Shown here piece after piece: positions 44,859 to 53,059 of a stretch of 64,000 nt of DNA. The stretch lies in NCBI RefSeq assembly GCF_030812775.1, contig NZ_JAUSTI010000018.1, forward strand, positions 1 through 64,000. Reading direction: 5' to 3'. The notes under the pieces were generated by a model that was not told where the DNA came from, did not search any database, and worked only from the letters and a program-made list of their open reading frames with translations. Origin of the DNA: Paenibacillus tundrae (GTDB lineage: Bacteria > Bacillota > Bacilli > Paenibacillales > Paenibacillaceae). The position numbers were made by a program, and so were the translations under genes. Position 1 is the first letter of the stretch; every line of letters starts with the position of its first letter.

Positions 44859-45539
44859 ATGCGGGAGACGGCAAAAATCGTCATTCGTACACCTGGACAG
44901 GAAAGTGACGGTTCCTTTGCTTATGTACGGCAAGGGCGCTCTATAACGGTAGGGCGTTACACAGGCGGTAGTGAACTGGATCTGTCCGTGTACAATCAGA
45001 TGATTTCTAAACGGCACTGCCGTATTCATTATGATGCACAGTTTCAACTGTGGGTCGAGGATCTGGATAGTAAAAATGGAACAGAGTTGAACGGGCAACG
45101 CCTTGTTCCATATGAGAGATATCCTTTTGCAGAAGGGGACAACCTGACGCTAGTGAATGGACTGATTCAGCTTCGGATCGAGAACGACTTGGAGGAGACG
45201 AGAGAATATCGCCTTTCTGATCTGCTCGGTGAAGGAATTAAAGTGCACGATCATATGCAGACCGTACAGGTTGGTGAAGTGGAGATTCCGCTATCGAAGA
45301 AGGAATTCCAGCTATTCAAATTACTTTATAGTCAGCTAGACCATTTTGTGACGCGGGAGCAGATTGTCAGTCAGGTATGGCCTGAACGCAGCATATTGGA
45401 AAGTGAGCCGGTGGGAATCGATGAAATTAACTCCTTAATCTACCGGACGAACCGGAAGCTAGGTACTCATTTTACGATTAAATCCGTGTATAAAAAAGGG
45501 GTGTACATGAAGTCTCATGTACCGGATTGTACGAAGTAG
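44859..45539 (+). CDS. FHA domain fused to an OmpR-type winged helix
   Basis: 226 aa. Residues about 25-100 form an FHA phosphothreonine-binding domain (SITVGRYTGGSELDLSV, ISKRHCRIHY, DLDSKNGTELNGQ, with the conserved GR, S-x-x-H and NG). Residues about 135-220 form a PhoB/OmpR winged helix (PLSKKEFQLFKLLYSQLDHF, VTREQIVSQVW, INSLIYRTNRKLG, KSVYKKGVYM). There is no receiver domain. It may be a transcription factor controlled through a Ser/Thr kinase partner instead of phospho-Asp. GGTGGGGGAATAAC precedes the ATG. No kinase gene is near. Confidence 0.87.
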   Translation: MRETAKIVIRTPGQESDGSFAYVRQGRSITVGRYTGGSELDLSVYNQMISKRHCRIHYDAQFQLWVEDLDSKNGTELNGQRLVPYERYPFAEGDNLTLVNGLIQLRIENDLEETREYRLSDLLGEGIKVHDHMQTVQVGEVEIPLSKKEFQLFKLLYSQLDHFVTREQIVSQVWPERSILESEPVGIDEINSLIYRTNRKLGTHFTIKSVYKKGVYMKSHVPDCTK

Positions 45540-45618
45540 GATGCTTCCGTAATCCTGATGGATTGGGAAGTAGCGCTATTGATGATCAACATCTTCAATT
45601 CCCAAAGGATGAGATTAT

Positions 45619-46197
45619 ATGTCCATAATTCCATTCATTCCATGGCTGCTCGCCATGATTACCTTAATTGCTGTCCTGTCGATCGTACTTGTTAGCTGGA
45701 GAAATGGCATTTCCCCGATGCCCACGTCCCGATTGGTCAGACGCGTTGTCATTGAGGAAGTGAATCGCATTCCAGGTTATGGCGATGTAATCGAGTCAGG
45801 CTCTGGATGGGGCACACTCGGCATGGATGTGGTGCGGTATTGTCCGGGTAAACGACTTACAGGTATTGAAAATTCTCTGCTACCTCTGTGGGTGTCTCAA
45901 GGAATAGCTTATCTGAGTGTGTGCTTCCGGGAGGCCAAGGGTCAGAAGCAATCCATGAAGGGTAGGCTGCGGTTCATCCGGGGCAATATCTATAATAGCT
46001 CGTATGAACATGCTGATTGTGTCATCTGTTATTTGTTTCCCGGAGCGATGGAGCGACTGCTGGACAAGTTCACACGTGAATTGCCGCCAGGTGCGAGAGT
46101 GATTAGTGTCTGTTTTGCATTGCCAGGCAAGGTGCCGCTTCGCACGATCACTTGCCCGGATGCACTACGTACGAAGGTGTACGTCTATGTGTTCTAA
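45619..46197 (+). CDS. membrane-anchored class I SAM-dependent methyltransferase
   Basis: 192 aa. One N-terminal helix (IPWLLAMITLIAVLSIVLVSW) then a methyltransferase core with motif I VIESGSGWGTLGMDVVRY and LTGIENSLLPLWVSQ, and FIRGNIYNSSYEHADCVICYLFP as the motif II-III region. SGSGWG fits the GxGxG loop. The catalytic face is probably cytoplasmic. It follows the FHA-winged-helix gene by 79 bases on the same strand and may share its transcript. Substrate unknown; a lipid or membrane protein is plausible. Confidence 0.72.
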   Translation: MSIIPFIPWLLAMITLIAVLSIVLVSWRNGISPMPTSRLVRRVVIEEVNRIPGYGDVIESGSGWGTLGMDVVRYCPGKRLTGIENSLLPLWVSQGIAYLSVCFREAKGQKQSMKGRLRFIRGNIYNSSYEHADCVICYLFPGAMERLLDKFTRELPPGARVISVCFALPGKVPLRTITCPDALRTKVYVYVF

Positions 46198-46265
46198 GGC
46201 AGTAGGATGGATGCATCTCTGCAAGGTACGAGTGGTCATATGTTAATAGGTATGAATGAACAAAA

Positions 46266-46312
46266 CAAAGGCTCCGAATACACTTTTTGAGTGGATTCAG
46301 AGCCTTTCGTTT
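46266..46312. terminator. bidirectional terminator
   Basis: AAAGGCTC / GAGCCTTT stem with an inner GAATACACT / AGTGGATTC extension. T-rich on both sides, between the convergent methyltransferase and the Cthe_2159-like gene. Confidence 0.75.
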
Positions 46313-46378
46313 AACTTGCAACAGATTCATTGTTGTTCTAGTTATTGCACAGATTCAAATTTGAGCTAACTCGTTTTT

Positions 46379-48649
46379 TTATTTTGCTGAATCGGTTGTA
46401 CTTGTGCTACCAGAAGTAGTGCCGGATTGTCCGCGGCCTCTTCCACCTCCGAAACCACCTTGACCATTACCTCCGCCAAAACCGCCCATGCCGGATCGAG
46501 CTGTAGTAACACCTGATTCATTAACCCAAGTTACATTGCTTGTTGATTGGAATGCAACAATTTTTGTTCCGCCACTATAGGTGCCGTCTGTATACAGTCC
46601 ATCCACGGCTGTGCCTGTAGAAGTTCCGCCAGAGTAGATGACATAAGATCCGTCTGCCTTCAGGTCAGGAAAGCTAACGACTACAGATTGGTAATCTTTC
46701 GCTGGAGCAAACGTTAGAATGCTGTTGCCTTCACTGTCTTCGACATGTACGAGTGTTCCTGCTTGTTGAGTGGAAGGGAATGTCATGACAATTGCATTTT
46801 GAGTGGACGCATCGGACGTACCTTGTACCATACCTGAGCTTCCAGCTGCGATCAGATATCCACCGCTCATCTCAAATGAGCCATCATAGTCAAGTGCTCC
46901 ATTGCCATTGTCTGTTGGACCATTGACGATTACGGTACCACCTGTCATATAGATCGAACCGTTTGCATCGAGCCCGTCACCACCTGCATTTACGGTGAGT
47001 GATCCGCCGTTAATATGCAATTCGTTGTTGCCAGATGATTCACCCGGTATACCACCAGGTCCACCGTTTTGTTGTGTTGCATTCGTGCCAGTCTGATCGG
47101 TATTTGATGTTGTATCAGCTGTATCTGTGTTTTGATTCGCTTCAGTAGTTGCTGTAGTTGTAGTTTCTTCACCACCAGCTGCATTAACGCCATCATCGGA
47201 TGCTGTGACATCTACATTTCCATCATTCAGTGTAATGATTGCACCTTCAAGTCCTTCATAACTATTCGCAATCGTGATCTCTCCACCATTAATGGTAAGT
47301 GCCTGATCTGCATGGATTCCGTCATCGCCAGACTTCAAGCTGAATGTTCCGCCATTTACTGTGACATTACTATTGCTGTGCAGAGAGTCATCCATGGAAT
47401 CAATCGTATACGTACCACCGTTAACCGTCAGATCAGTACCTGCTTTGAGTGCTTTGGCGCTGATGGATTCCTCTTCCGTTGTCGTGGTGGCTGTGTCTGC
47501 ATCGGCATTGGTTTCCGTCGTTGCTGTATTGGCAGAGCTGGATGAAGCTGCGTTGTTGGTGCCTGCTGCGGCATTCCCGCCAGCATTATCCGGCATATCG
47601 GCAGGACGCTCGCCATCCGGCGGTGTACCCATATCGGTAGGTGGTGTCCCCATGTCTGTTGGAGGTGTGCCTCCACCAAATCCACCGCCCTCATCGCCAA
47701 ACGGTCTTTCCTCTACTTTTGCTGGTGCATTTGCACTTCCACCAGCAGTGACGATATGGTATGTGCCGCCATCCGTATCAAGGGCAGTCTCAGCCTGAAT
47801 ACCGTCGCTACCACTTTCAATGTTGAAGGTACCATCTGCAATGGCAACAAAGCCTTTAGAGGGATCGGTATCGTTGGTGGATTTAATTCCATCTCCTTCT
47901 GCATCGATTGTGAGTGTGCCTGCCTGAATCGCAACCATGTCTTTACCTTTAATACCGTCATCGGCAGCCTTAACATTGATCGTGCCGCTGATAATTTTCA
48001 GATCATCCTTACTTGTAATGCCCTCATTGTAGTTACCTGTGACTGTTAATTGCCCTGTGCCGTTAAACGTTAGATCTGCTTTGCTGAAGATCGCTGCATC
48101 TGGCTCGTCCGTCGTATCATCGGCGTATACGTAGGTTTTGCCATCCGAAACTTCATTTTTAGTTCCTTTTTCAAGGGTAATGACGGCTTTGCCAGCCTTC
48201 TGAATGTAGATCCCTGCACTATCGTTATCGTAAATCTTTGCCCCGTTTAATACGATGTGTACAACACCTTTATCCGCAACGTTGACGACAATCTGCCCAT
48301 CCGTCAGTTCGCCGCTAAGTACGTAAGTACCGGCTTCCGAGATCGTTACCGTACCATTTGCTGCTTTGGCTCCCGATCCAGTCACTGCTGCGGTTGTCCC
48401 GTTCAGTTTGATAATCGTGGAGTCCGCTTCCGTCCAGCTCACATTGGTATCATCTGCATCGAGAGAGACGAGGTCGGCGAATTTGACCGAAGTTTGTTCA
48501 CTTACGGAAACGGTTTTGGTGGTTCCTGTCGTTGTTGTTGCCGCATTGGCTGTTGTATTCGTTGCTGCTGGGGCGCTGCATGCTGTCACCAGAGCAGTAA
48601 TCATCGCTATAGACCACAGTTTGCTACCGGCTATCACTTTCTTCTTCAT
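46379..48649 (-). CDS. carbohydrate-binding lipoprotein of the Cthe_2159 type
   Basis: 756 aa. Lipoprotein signal with lipobox VTAC near residue 23, then Thr/Ala-rich linkers and repeated parallel beta-helix turns rich in Asn-Gly and Asp-Gly (for example ADDGIKGKDMVAIQAGTLTI, DGIHADQALTINGGEITI, NDGNVDVTASDDGVNAAGG). This matches the Cthe_2159 carbohydrate-binding family, which binds cellulose or acidic sugars. Low-complexity stretches split the helix: a PPTDMGTPPTDMG repeat near 330-345, Thr/Ala runs, and a Gly-rich C-terminus (GGFGGGNGQGGFGGGRGRG). Third gene of an operon with DUF4956 and a VTC-domain protein. GAAAGGATCG precedes the ATG. Confidence 0.82.
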   Translation of the reverse strand: MKKKVIAGSKLWSIAMITALVTACSAPAATNTTANAATTTTGTTKTVSVSEQTSVKFADLVSLDADDTNVSWTEADSTIIKLNGTTAAVTGSGAKAANGTVTISEAGTYVLSGELTDGQIVVNVADKGVVHIVLNGAKIYDNDSAGIYIQKAGKAVITLEKGTKNEVSDGKTYVYADDTTDEPDAAIFSKADLTFNGTGQLTVTGNYNEGITSKDDLKIISGTINVKAADDGIKGKDMVAIQAGTLTIDAEGDGIKSTNDTDPSKGFVAIADGTFNIESGSDGIQAETALDTDGGTYHIVTAGGSANAPAKVEERPFGDEGGGFGGGTPPTDMGTPPTDMGTPPDGERPADMPDNAGGNAAAGTNNAASSSSANTATTETNADADTATTTTEEESISAKALKAGTDLTVNGGTYTIDSMDDSLHSNSNVTVNGGTFSLKSGDDGIHADQALTINGGEITIANSYEGLEGAIITLNDGNVDVTASDDGVNAAGGEETTTTATTEANQNTDTADTTSNTDQTGTNATQQNGGPGGIPGESSGNNELHINGGSLTVNAGGDGLDANGSIYMTGGTVIVNGPTDNGNGALDYDGSFEMSGGYLIAAGSSGMVQGTSDASTQNAIVMTFPSTQQAGTLVHVEDSEGNSILTFAPAKDYQSVVVSFPDLKADGSYVIYSGGTSTGTAVDGLYTDGTYSGGTKIVAFQSTSNVTWVNESGVTTARSGMGGFGGGNGQGGFGGGRGRGQSGTTSGSTSTTDSAK

Positions 48650-48710
48650 ATTGTATCGATCCTTTCAAATTTAAATTAATAAGACATCCTTTGTAAGCAT
48701 AAGCGGCTCT

Positions 48711-49391
48711 TTAATAGTCGGTGGTTGGGCTCATCGTTAAGGAGATATCCAGGTTGCCGTTCCGTGTACGGATCGCGTCGAGGAATTCCTTCTGGCTAAC
48801 ACTTTCGTGGATAGTTACGCTGTATACCAACTCGTACAGACTACCCAGTTCGGTCGTTCTGATTTTTTTGAGATCAAAGGGTACGTTGAATGTATGGAAC
48901 ACTTCGTTCAGTGCTTCTTCATAGCTTAGATTTTCAGGAATAGTTACTTTCAGTGTTTTCTGCTGGCTCTTCTTACCGCCGAAGTTGAAGCGACTCAGGA
49001 CAAACATCAATACACACAGGACAACTGTGAACAGAACCGCGTATCCAAAAGCCCCAACTCCGCACGCTAGACCAGATGCCATCGTGAACAATACGTATGC
49101 GATATCTTTCGGGTCACCAGGCGCACTCCGGAATCGGATAATGGAGAAGGCACCTGCCAAGCTGAACGCTCGGGCAATGTTACTGCCAATGAGCAGGATG
49201 ATGATGGCGACAATGACGGGCAGAACAACCATGGTTAAGGTGAAACTCTGGGAGTAGGTGCTCTGATTGGTCTTCATGTAGGTGAGACTAATGATGAGTC
49301 CCAGAATGATGGCAAGTCCGATGGTAATAACGGAGCTGCTAAAAGTTAGTGTTGCATCGTCTAATGCGGAGCTGAATAGTGAATCAAGCAT
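48711..49391 (-). CDS. DUF4956 membrane protein
   Basis: 226 aa with four to five helices: an N-terminal pair, then NIARAFSLAGAFSIIRFRSAPGDPKDIAYVLFTMASGLACGVG, the family hallmark (Arg/Ser/Pro-rich loop between helices), a further helix, and a soluble C-terminus of about 80 residues (ENLSYEEALNEVF, TIHESVSQKEFLDAIRTRNG). DUF4956 genes commonly sit beside VTC-domain genes. The start is ATG at 49391; the long upstream frame overlaps the VTC gene. Function unknown; it may form a membrane conduit for the VTC partner. Confidence 0.85.
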   Translation of the reverse strand: MLDSLFSSALDDATLTFSSSVITIGLAIILGLIISLTYMKTNQSTYSQSFTLTMVVLPVIVAIIILLIGSNIARAFSLAGAFSIIRFRSAPGDPKDIAYVLFTMASGLACGVGAFGYAVLFTVVLCVLMFVLSRFNFGGKKSQQKTLKVTIPENLSYEEALNEVFHTFNVPFDLKKIRTTELGSLYELVYSVTIHESVSQKEFLDAIRTRNGNLDISLTMSPTTDY

Positions 49392-49411
49392 ATAGGACAC
49401 GCTCTCTTTCT

Positions 49412-50206
49412 CTAATTGATTGTTCTTGTTCCATTGCTGGCTGGTTCGAAGTCTGTACCTGGTACGAGGACACGTTCTGTCTGGTAGTTCAGGTTCGTTG
49501 TTCTCACCAGATGTCTGTATTCGTTGCCGTATTTGGAGAATCCAGTACGGTAGAGTCCGTGCTCGCATAACAATTGAGACAGCCAGATCGGAACGGTTTT
49601 CTCGGCCTTCACTTCCATGAGCCATCGACCGTCCTTCACGAGCGGCTCGCCGTAATCTCCCTGTTCCAGCTTCAGATCGTATCTGCGGCTGCGAATGTTG
49701 GTATCAAAGGTAATGCGGAGATCGCGGCTGTTTTTGTCAAACAACGCTTTGCGTTCATACGCTAGATACACTTTCGGTTCAAGATCATACAGCCGGAGGA
49801 AGTATTTGATCTCTTCAACGACCTGTTTGTTCATGTAATCAGCGAGTTCCGGCGCCTGCCCAGTACGAACGAACTCGTAGGCTTCATCCAGCTTCAGGGC
49901 TGTTCTCCGCTTGTTGACCAGGCCGAATACTTTCTTTTTGATCTCTAAGTACACTTTGGCTTTATCCTCAGGTACACCGTATGCTCTTAGCCGCAGCTTC
50001 TCTTTGTATTTCGGTTTGGAGAGACTTGCACGAATCAGTGAATCTTGCGGAGTATCGAAGTAAAGATTACTAATCGAGTAAAACTCGTGTTTTTTGTTAT
50101 ACGCATCTAGCTCCATATATTTCAGCAGGTCGCTGTAAAAATGTTCATACTGCTCATCTGTCAGCAGATATTTGCTCTCATATCGGTTGAACACCTCAAT
50201 AGCCAT
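49412..50206 (-). CDS. VTC domain-containing protein (polyphosphate polymerase family)
   Basis: 264 aa of the VTC/triphosphate-tunnel fold: N-terminal RYESKYLLTDEQY, then NLYFDTPQDSLIRAS, EKLRLRAYGV, KVYLEIKKKVFGLVNKRRT, FDTNIRSRRYDL and LMEVKAEKTVPIWLSQLLC. Basic residues facing the tunnel (KLRLR, EIKKK, RITFD, EVK) are intact, so it could bind or polymerise phosphate as the yeast Vtc4 core does. Bacterial members are little studied. First gene of the VTC-DUF4956-carbohydrate-binding operon and divergent from a two-component system. Confidence 0.88.
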   Translation of the reverse strand: MAIEVFNRYESKYLLTDEQYEHFYSDLLKYMELDAYNKKHEFYSISNLYFDTPQDSLIRASLSKPKYKEKLRLRAYGVPEDKAKVYLEIKKKVFGLVNKRRTALKLDEAYEFVRTGQAPELADYMNKQVVEEIKYFLRLYDLEPKVYLAYERKALFDKNSRDLRITFDTNIRSRRYDLKLEQGDYGEPLVKDGRWLMEVKAEKTVPIWLSQLLCEHGLYRTGFSKYGNEYRHLVRTTNLNYQTERVLVPGTDFEPASNGTRTIN

Positions 50207-50340
50207 ATCACATCATTCCTTTCCTTGTGTCGTTGTATGTTGTGGTACATTTTGTCTTGCTGTCATGTCTGTATCTTAGAGCTTTAACCTTGAATGAATC
50301 TTAAATGATTTTACATTCTGTTAATCTTTTTTTACCTTCC

Positions 50341-50346
50341 TATAAT
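50341..50346 (+). promoter_or_regulatory. -10 element for the response regulator gene
   Basis: TATAAT in the 250-base divergent region, 110 bases before the ATG. No good -35 hexamer stands at 16-18 bases. An AT-rich imperfect repeat (GAATGAATCTTAAATGATTT) just upstream could be the regulator's binding site. Confidence 0.35.
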
Positions 50347-50456
50347 AGTGCTCAGCCAAAACATACATTAAGATTGGTTCAAGGTTCCGCAGATATAATC
50401 ATTGGTATAATAGATGAACATGTCTACAACCAATCCATATAGAGGGATGAATACAG

Positions 50457-51134
50457 ATGAGAATACTAATTGCGGAAGATGAGATTCATTTGGCAGAAGC
50501 CGTATCACAGATATTGAAGAAAAATAATTACTCCGTAGATATGGTGCATGACGGAAGATCGGGACTTGATTATGCACTCAGCGGCATTTACGATTTACTG
50601 CTGCTCGACATTATGATGCCGGAGATGGATGGAATTACGGTACTTAAGACATTGCGCAGTGAAGGTAACCATACACCGGTGATTTTACTGACTGCCAAGG
50701 GAGAGATTGACGATAAAGTCACCGGGCTCGACTATGGAGCCGACGACTATATTGCGAAGCCATTTGCTACAGAAGAGCTTCTAGCTCGGATTCGGGCAGC
50801 ACTGCGACGTAAAGGTGAGGTTGTTCCTGAGGATGCTCTCAAATTCGGAGATATTGAGCTGAATACCGTGCAACTGAAGCTTTTGGTGGAAGGCAAAGAA
50901 ATGAAGCTTAATCTGAAGGAAAACGAACTGCTGGAGCTACTAATCACACGTAAATCCGCGATCACCTCCAAGGAGCAGATCATTGAGAAGCTGTGGGGAT
51001 TCGATTCGGAAGTGGAGTATAACAATGTGGAGGTGTACATCTCGTTTTTGCGCAAAAAATTAACCTTCCTGAATTCCGCTGTCCGCATTAATACCATTCG
51101 GGGTGTGGGTTATGTACTTGAGGTGACAGCCTGA
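50457..51134 (+). CDS. OmpR/PhoB family response regulator
   Basis: 225 aa. Receiver domain (IAEDEIHLAEAV, phospho-acceptor in LLLLDIMMPEMDG near Asp51, Thr in LLTAKG, Lys in IAKPFATEEL) and winged-helix domain (LNLKENELLELLITRKSAI, WGFDSEVEYNNVEVYISFLRKKL, INTIRGVGYVLE). GAGGGATGAATACAG precedes the ATG. Its stop overlaps the histidine-kinase start by one base (TGATG). It probably regulates the divergent VTC operon. Confidence 0.93.
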   Translation: MRILIAEDEIHLAEAVSQILKKNNYSVDMVHDGRSGLDYALSGIYDLLLLDIMMPEMDGITVLKTLRSEGNHTPVILLTAKGEIDDKVTGLDYGADDYIAKPFATEELLARIRAALRRKGEVVPEDALKFGDIELNTVQLKLLVEGKEMKLNLKENELLELLITRKSAITSKEQIIEKLWGFDSEVEYNNVEVYISFLRKKLTFLNSAVRINTIRGVGYVLEVTA

Positions 51135-52498
51135 TGTTCAAGAAGCTCAGAAATCGGTTTCTCATTGTGAATCTGGTATCCATCTCGATTATGATGCTGG
51201 TCGCCTTCGCAACGATTTATACAATTACCTATCAGAATGTGCAGCGCGAGACCAATATGGAGCTGTATAAGGTATCTGATTTCTATCACGGTCCATATAA
51301 TTCTTCCAAAATGCCGCGTAATGAAGATGGGTTCTCCGGTGTGTCAGGGTCAGGCACCTCAGGTACGTCGGGTGCTTCGGGTGCGTCAGGCATAGGGTCA
51401 CCGCCAGTGGGCGGACTTGGAGAGAATGGAGGGGCGATGGGAGAAGATCCTAACTCTCCGCCCGCACGTTCCGTATCATTTATGATCCAGACAGATCGTG
51501 ATTGGAAGATTACTAATACACATTCTCGCTTTGACATGGATGCTACCTTTTATGAAGAGGCTCTGGGAAAGATCGATCAGGATAAGCTGAGCGGGGGTAA
51601 TCGTCAGACCGGACAATTTGCGCTGGATAGCACCGAGTGGGCCTATGTAGTTGATTCAAGCAGCAATGGATATATGATCGTGTTCATTGATGTAACGGCA
51701 CAACAGAGCATTCTTACGAACCTGATCTATACGTTTGCGGTTGTGGGGCTCGTGATGCTGATCGTCATTTATTTCCTAAGTCGCTACTTCGCCAATCGTT
51801 CGATTAGACCTGTACGTGAGGCGTTCGAGAAGCAGAAGCAATTCATTGCCGATGCATCACACGAGCTGAAAACACCACTTGCAATCATTAATACCAATGC
51901 CGATGTGTTGCTTGCCAATAGCGAGGATACCATTGAACATCAGTCCAAATGGCTACATTACATTAAGTCGGAGACAGAGCGGATGTCCAAACTGACGAGT
52001 AGTCTGCTGTATCTGACCGAGATTGATGATTCCAGGTCTACGATGATTCATGCCAAATTCAATATGAGTGAGGCAGTTGAGACGATTATTTTGACGATGG
52101 AAGCAATGATATTTGAGAAAAATATCTCACTCGACTACAGCATAGAGCCAGAGCTTATGGTTCATGGCAACAATGAACAGATCAAGCAGGTCATTCTGAT
52201 CCTACTGGACAATGCCGTGAAATACGCTAAATCCAAGGGTGCAGTGAATGTCACGTTGAAGAAGCAGAATAACGAAGTAGTGCTTGCGGTGTCTAACACT
52301 GGAGAGGGTATTGCCCCTGAGCATCTGGAACGAATCTTCGATCGTTTCTATCGAATGGATGCCTCGCGTGCTCGTCAACATGGTGGACATGGTCTTGGAC
52401 TTGCGATTGCCCGTTCTATTGTGGATCAACATAAAGGGCAGATATATGCCCGAAGTGTGGTTGGAGAAGGCGCAACGTTCTACGTACGACTAACCTAG
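51134..52498 (+). CDS. sensor histidine kinase
   Basis: 454 aa. Two membrane helices (about 10-32 and 192-215) flank an external region. HisKA has its His near 243 in FIADASHELKTPLAII, then HATPase motifs NDAVKYAKS-like (LLDNAVKYAKSKGAV), SNTGEGIAPEHLERIFDRFYR and GGHGLGLAIARSIVDQHKG. The sensor region is unusual: a Ser-Gly repeat (GVSGSGTSGTSGASGASGIG near residues 71-90) followed by a Pro/Gly linker. It pairs with the response regulator and may sense surface material made by the divergent operon. Confidence 0.93.
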   Translation: MFKKLRNRFLIVNLVSISIMMLVAFATIYTITYQNVQRETNMELYKVSDFYHGPYNSSKMPRNEDGFSGVSGSGTSGTSGASGASGIGSPPVGGLGENGGAMGEDPNSPPARSVSFMIQTDRDWKITNTHSRFDMDATFYEEALGKIDQDKLSGGNRQTGQFALDSTEWAYVVDSSSNGYMIVFIDVTAQQSILTNLIYTFAVVGLVMLIVIYFLSRYFANRSIRPVREAFEKQKQFIADASHELKTPLAIINTNADVLLANSEDTIEHQSKWLHYIKSETERMSKLTSSLLYLTEIDDSRSTMIHAKFNMSEAVETIILTMEAMIFEKNISLDYSIEPELMVHGNNEQIKQVILILLDNAVKYAKSKGAVNVTLKKQNNEVVLAVSNTGEGIAPEHLERIFDRFYRMDASRARQHGGHGLGLAIARSIVDQHKGQIYARSVVGEGATFYVRLT

Positions 52499-52517
52499 AT
52501 GATTAGTGGAATGAAAG

Positions 52518-52564
52518 AAATCTGAGGTAACAGCGAGCGGAAGGTTGTGCTGTCATCGTAGTGC
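52518..52564. repeat. second, partial copy of the 44.6-kb repeat module
   Basis: AATCTGAGGTAACAGCGAGC...CTGTCATCGTAGTG matches the 3' module at 44739-44787 at about 40 of 48 positions, in the same orientation, about 100 bases upstream of a plus-strand gene. A small CTCTT/AAGAG hairpin follows, in place of the CAAGTGTACATCTTTTT seen in the first copy. Confidence 0.5.
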
Positions 52565-52663
52565 TCTTGAAAAAGAGATTACCACCAAGCATAAGATGTG
52601 CCAGTAACGGGTTAACCTATGCTACAATAACAACAGCATGTATGAATCAAGGAGCTGACTGAA

Positions 52664-52948
52664 TTGACTGAGACGAATGCAATTAATGAACAAGAAATGA
52701 TGCAATATATTGCAGATAAAACAAAAGCGAGTCAAGCGAACATTGCGCTTGTTCTGAAGCATGAGCAAGCTTACATCAATAAGGCACATGAGAATGCCAA
52801 AGGTGATGTAGATATCGATGGCGATGATCTGGCCGATTACATTGTGAGCCGCAAAGACGTGAAGCTGGACGAGCTGACCGTGGAGAACATCCTGGATGCT
52901 GAAATGGATTACCTGATGGACAAGGGCCACGCAGGGTACATTGATTAA
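52664..52948 (+). CDS. 94-aa hypothetical protein
   Basis: A soluble acidic protein started by TTG (AAGGAG nine bases upstream). Its first half looks helical (EMMQYIADKTKASQANIALV, LKHEQAYINKAHE) and may contain a small helix-turn-helix. A short Asp/Gly-rich loop DVDIDGDDLADYI follows, then VENILDAEMDYLMDKGHAGYID. I do not recognise a family. The gene stands alone, preceded by a partial intergenic repeat and followed by a long dyad. Confidence 0.6.
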   Translation: MTETNAINEQEMMQYIADKTKASQANIALVLKHEQAYINKAHENAKGDVDIDGDDLADYIVSRKDVKLDELTVENILDAEMDYLMDKGHAGYID

Positions 52949-52965
52949 GTTGTGAAGTATGGTAA

Positions 52966-53024
52966 CAGTTGAAAGACCTGCAACGAGAATGCAATAAGCA
53001 TATCTCGAAGCAGGTCTTTCAACG
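52966..53024. terminator. dyad between convergent genes
   Basis: GTTGAAAGACCTGC / GCAGGTCTTTCAAC arms of 14 bp with a smaller CGAGA/TCTCG inside. No good T-run on either strand, so a terminator is likely but not textbook. Confidence 0.5.
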
Positions 53025-53059
53025 TATCTATCTATTTCATTGATCAGACTGTATATGGT

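Noticed and set aside
47132-48679. Long plus-strand frames opposite the carbohydrate-binding lipoprotein gene
   Set aside because: They are antisense shadows caused by the repetitive Thr/Gly/Asp codons of the real gene.
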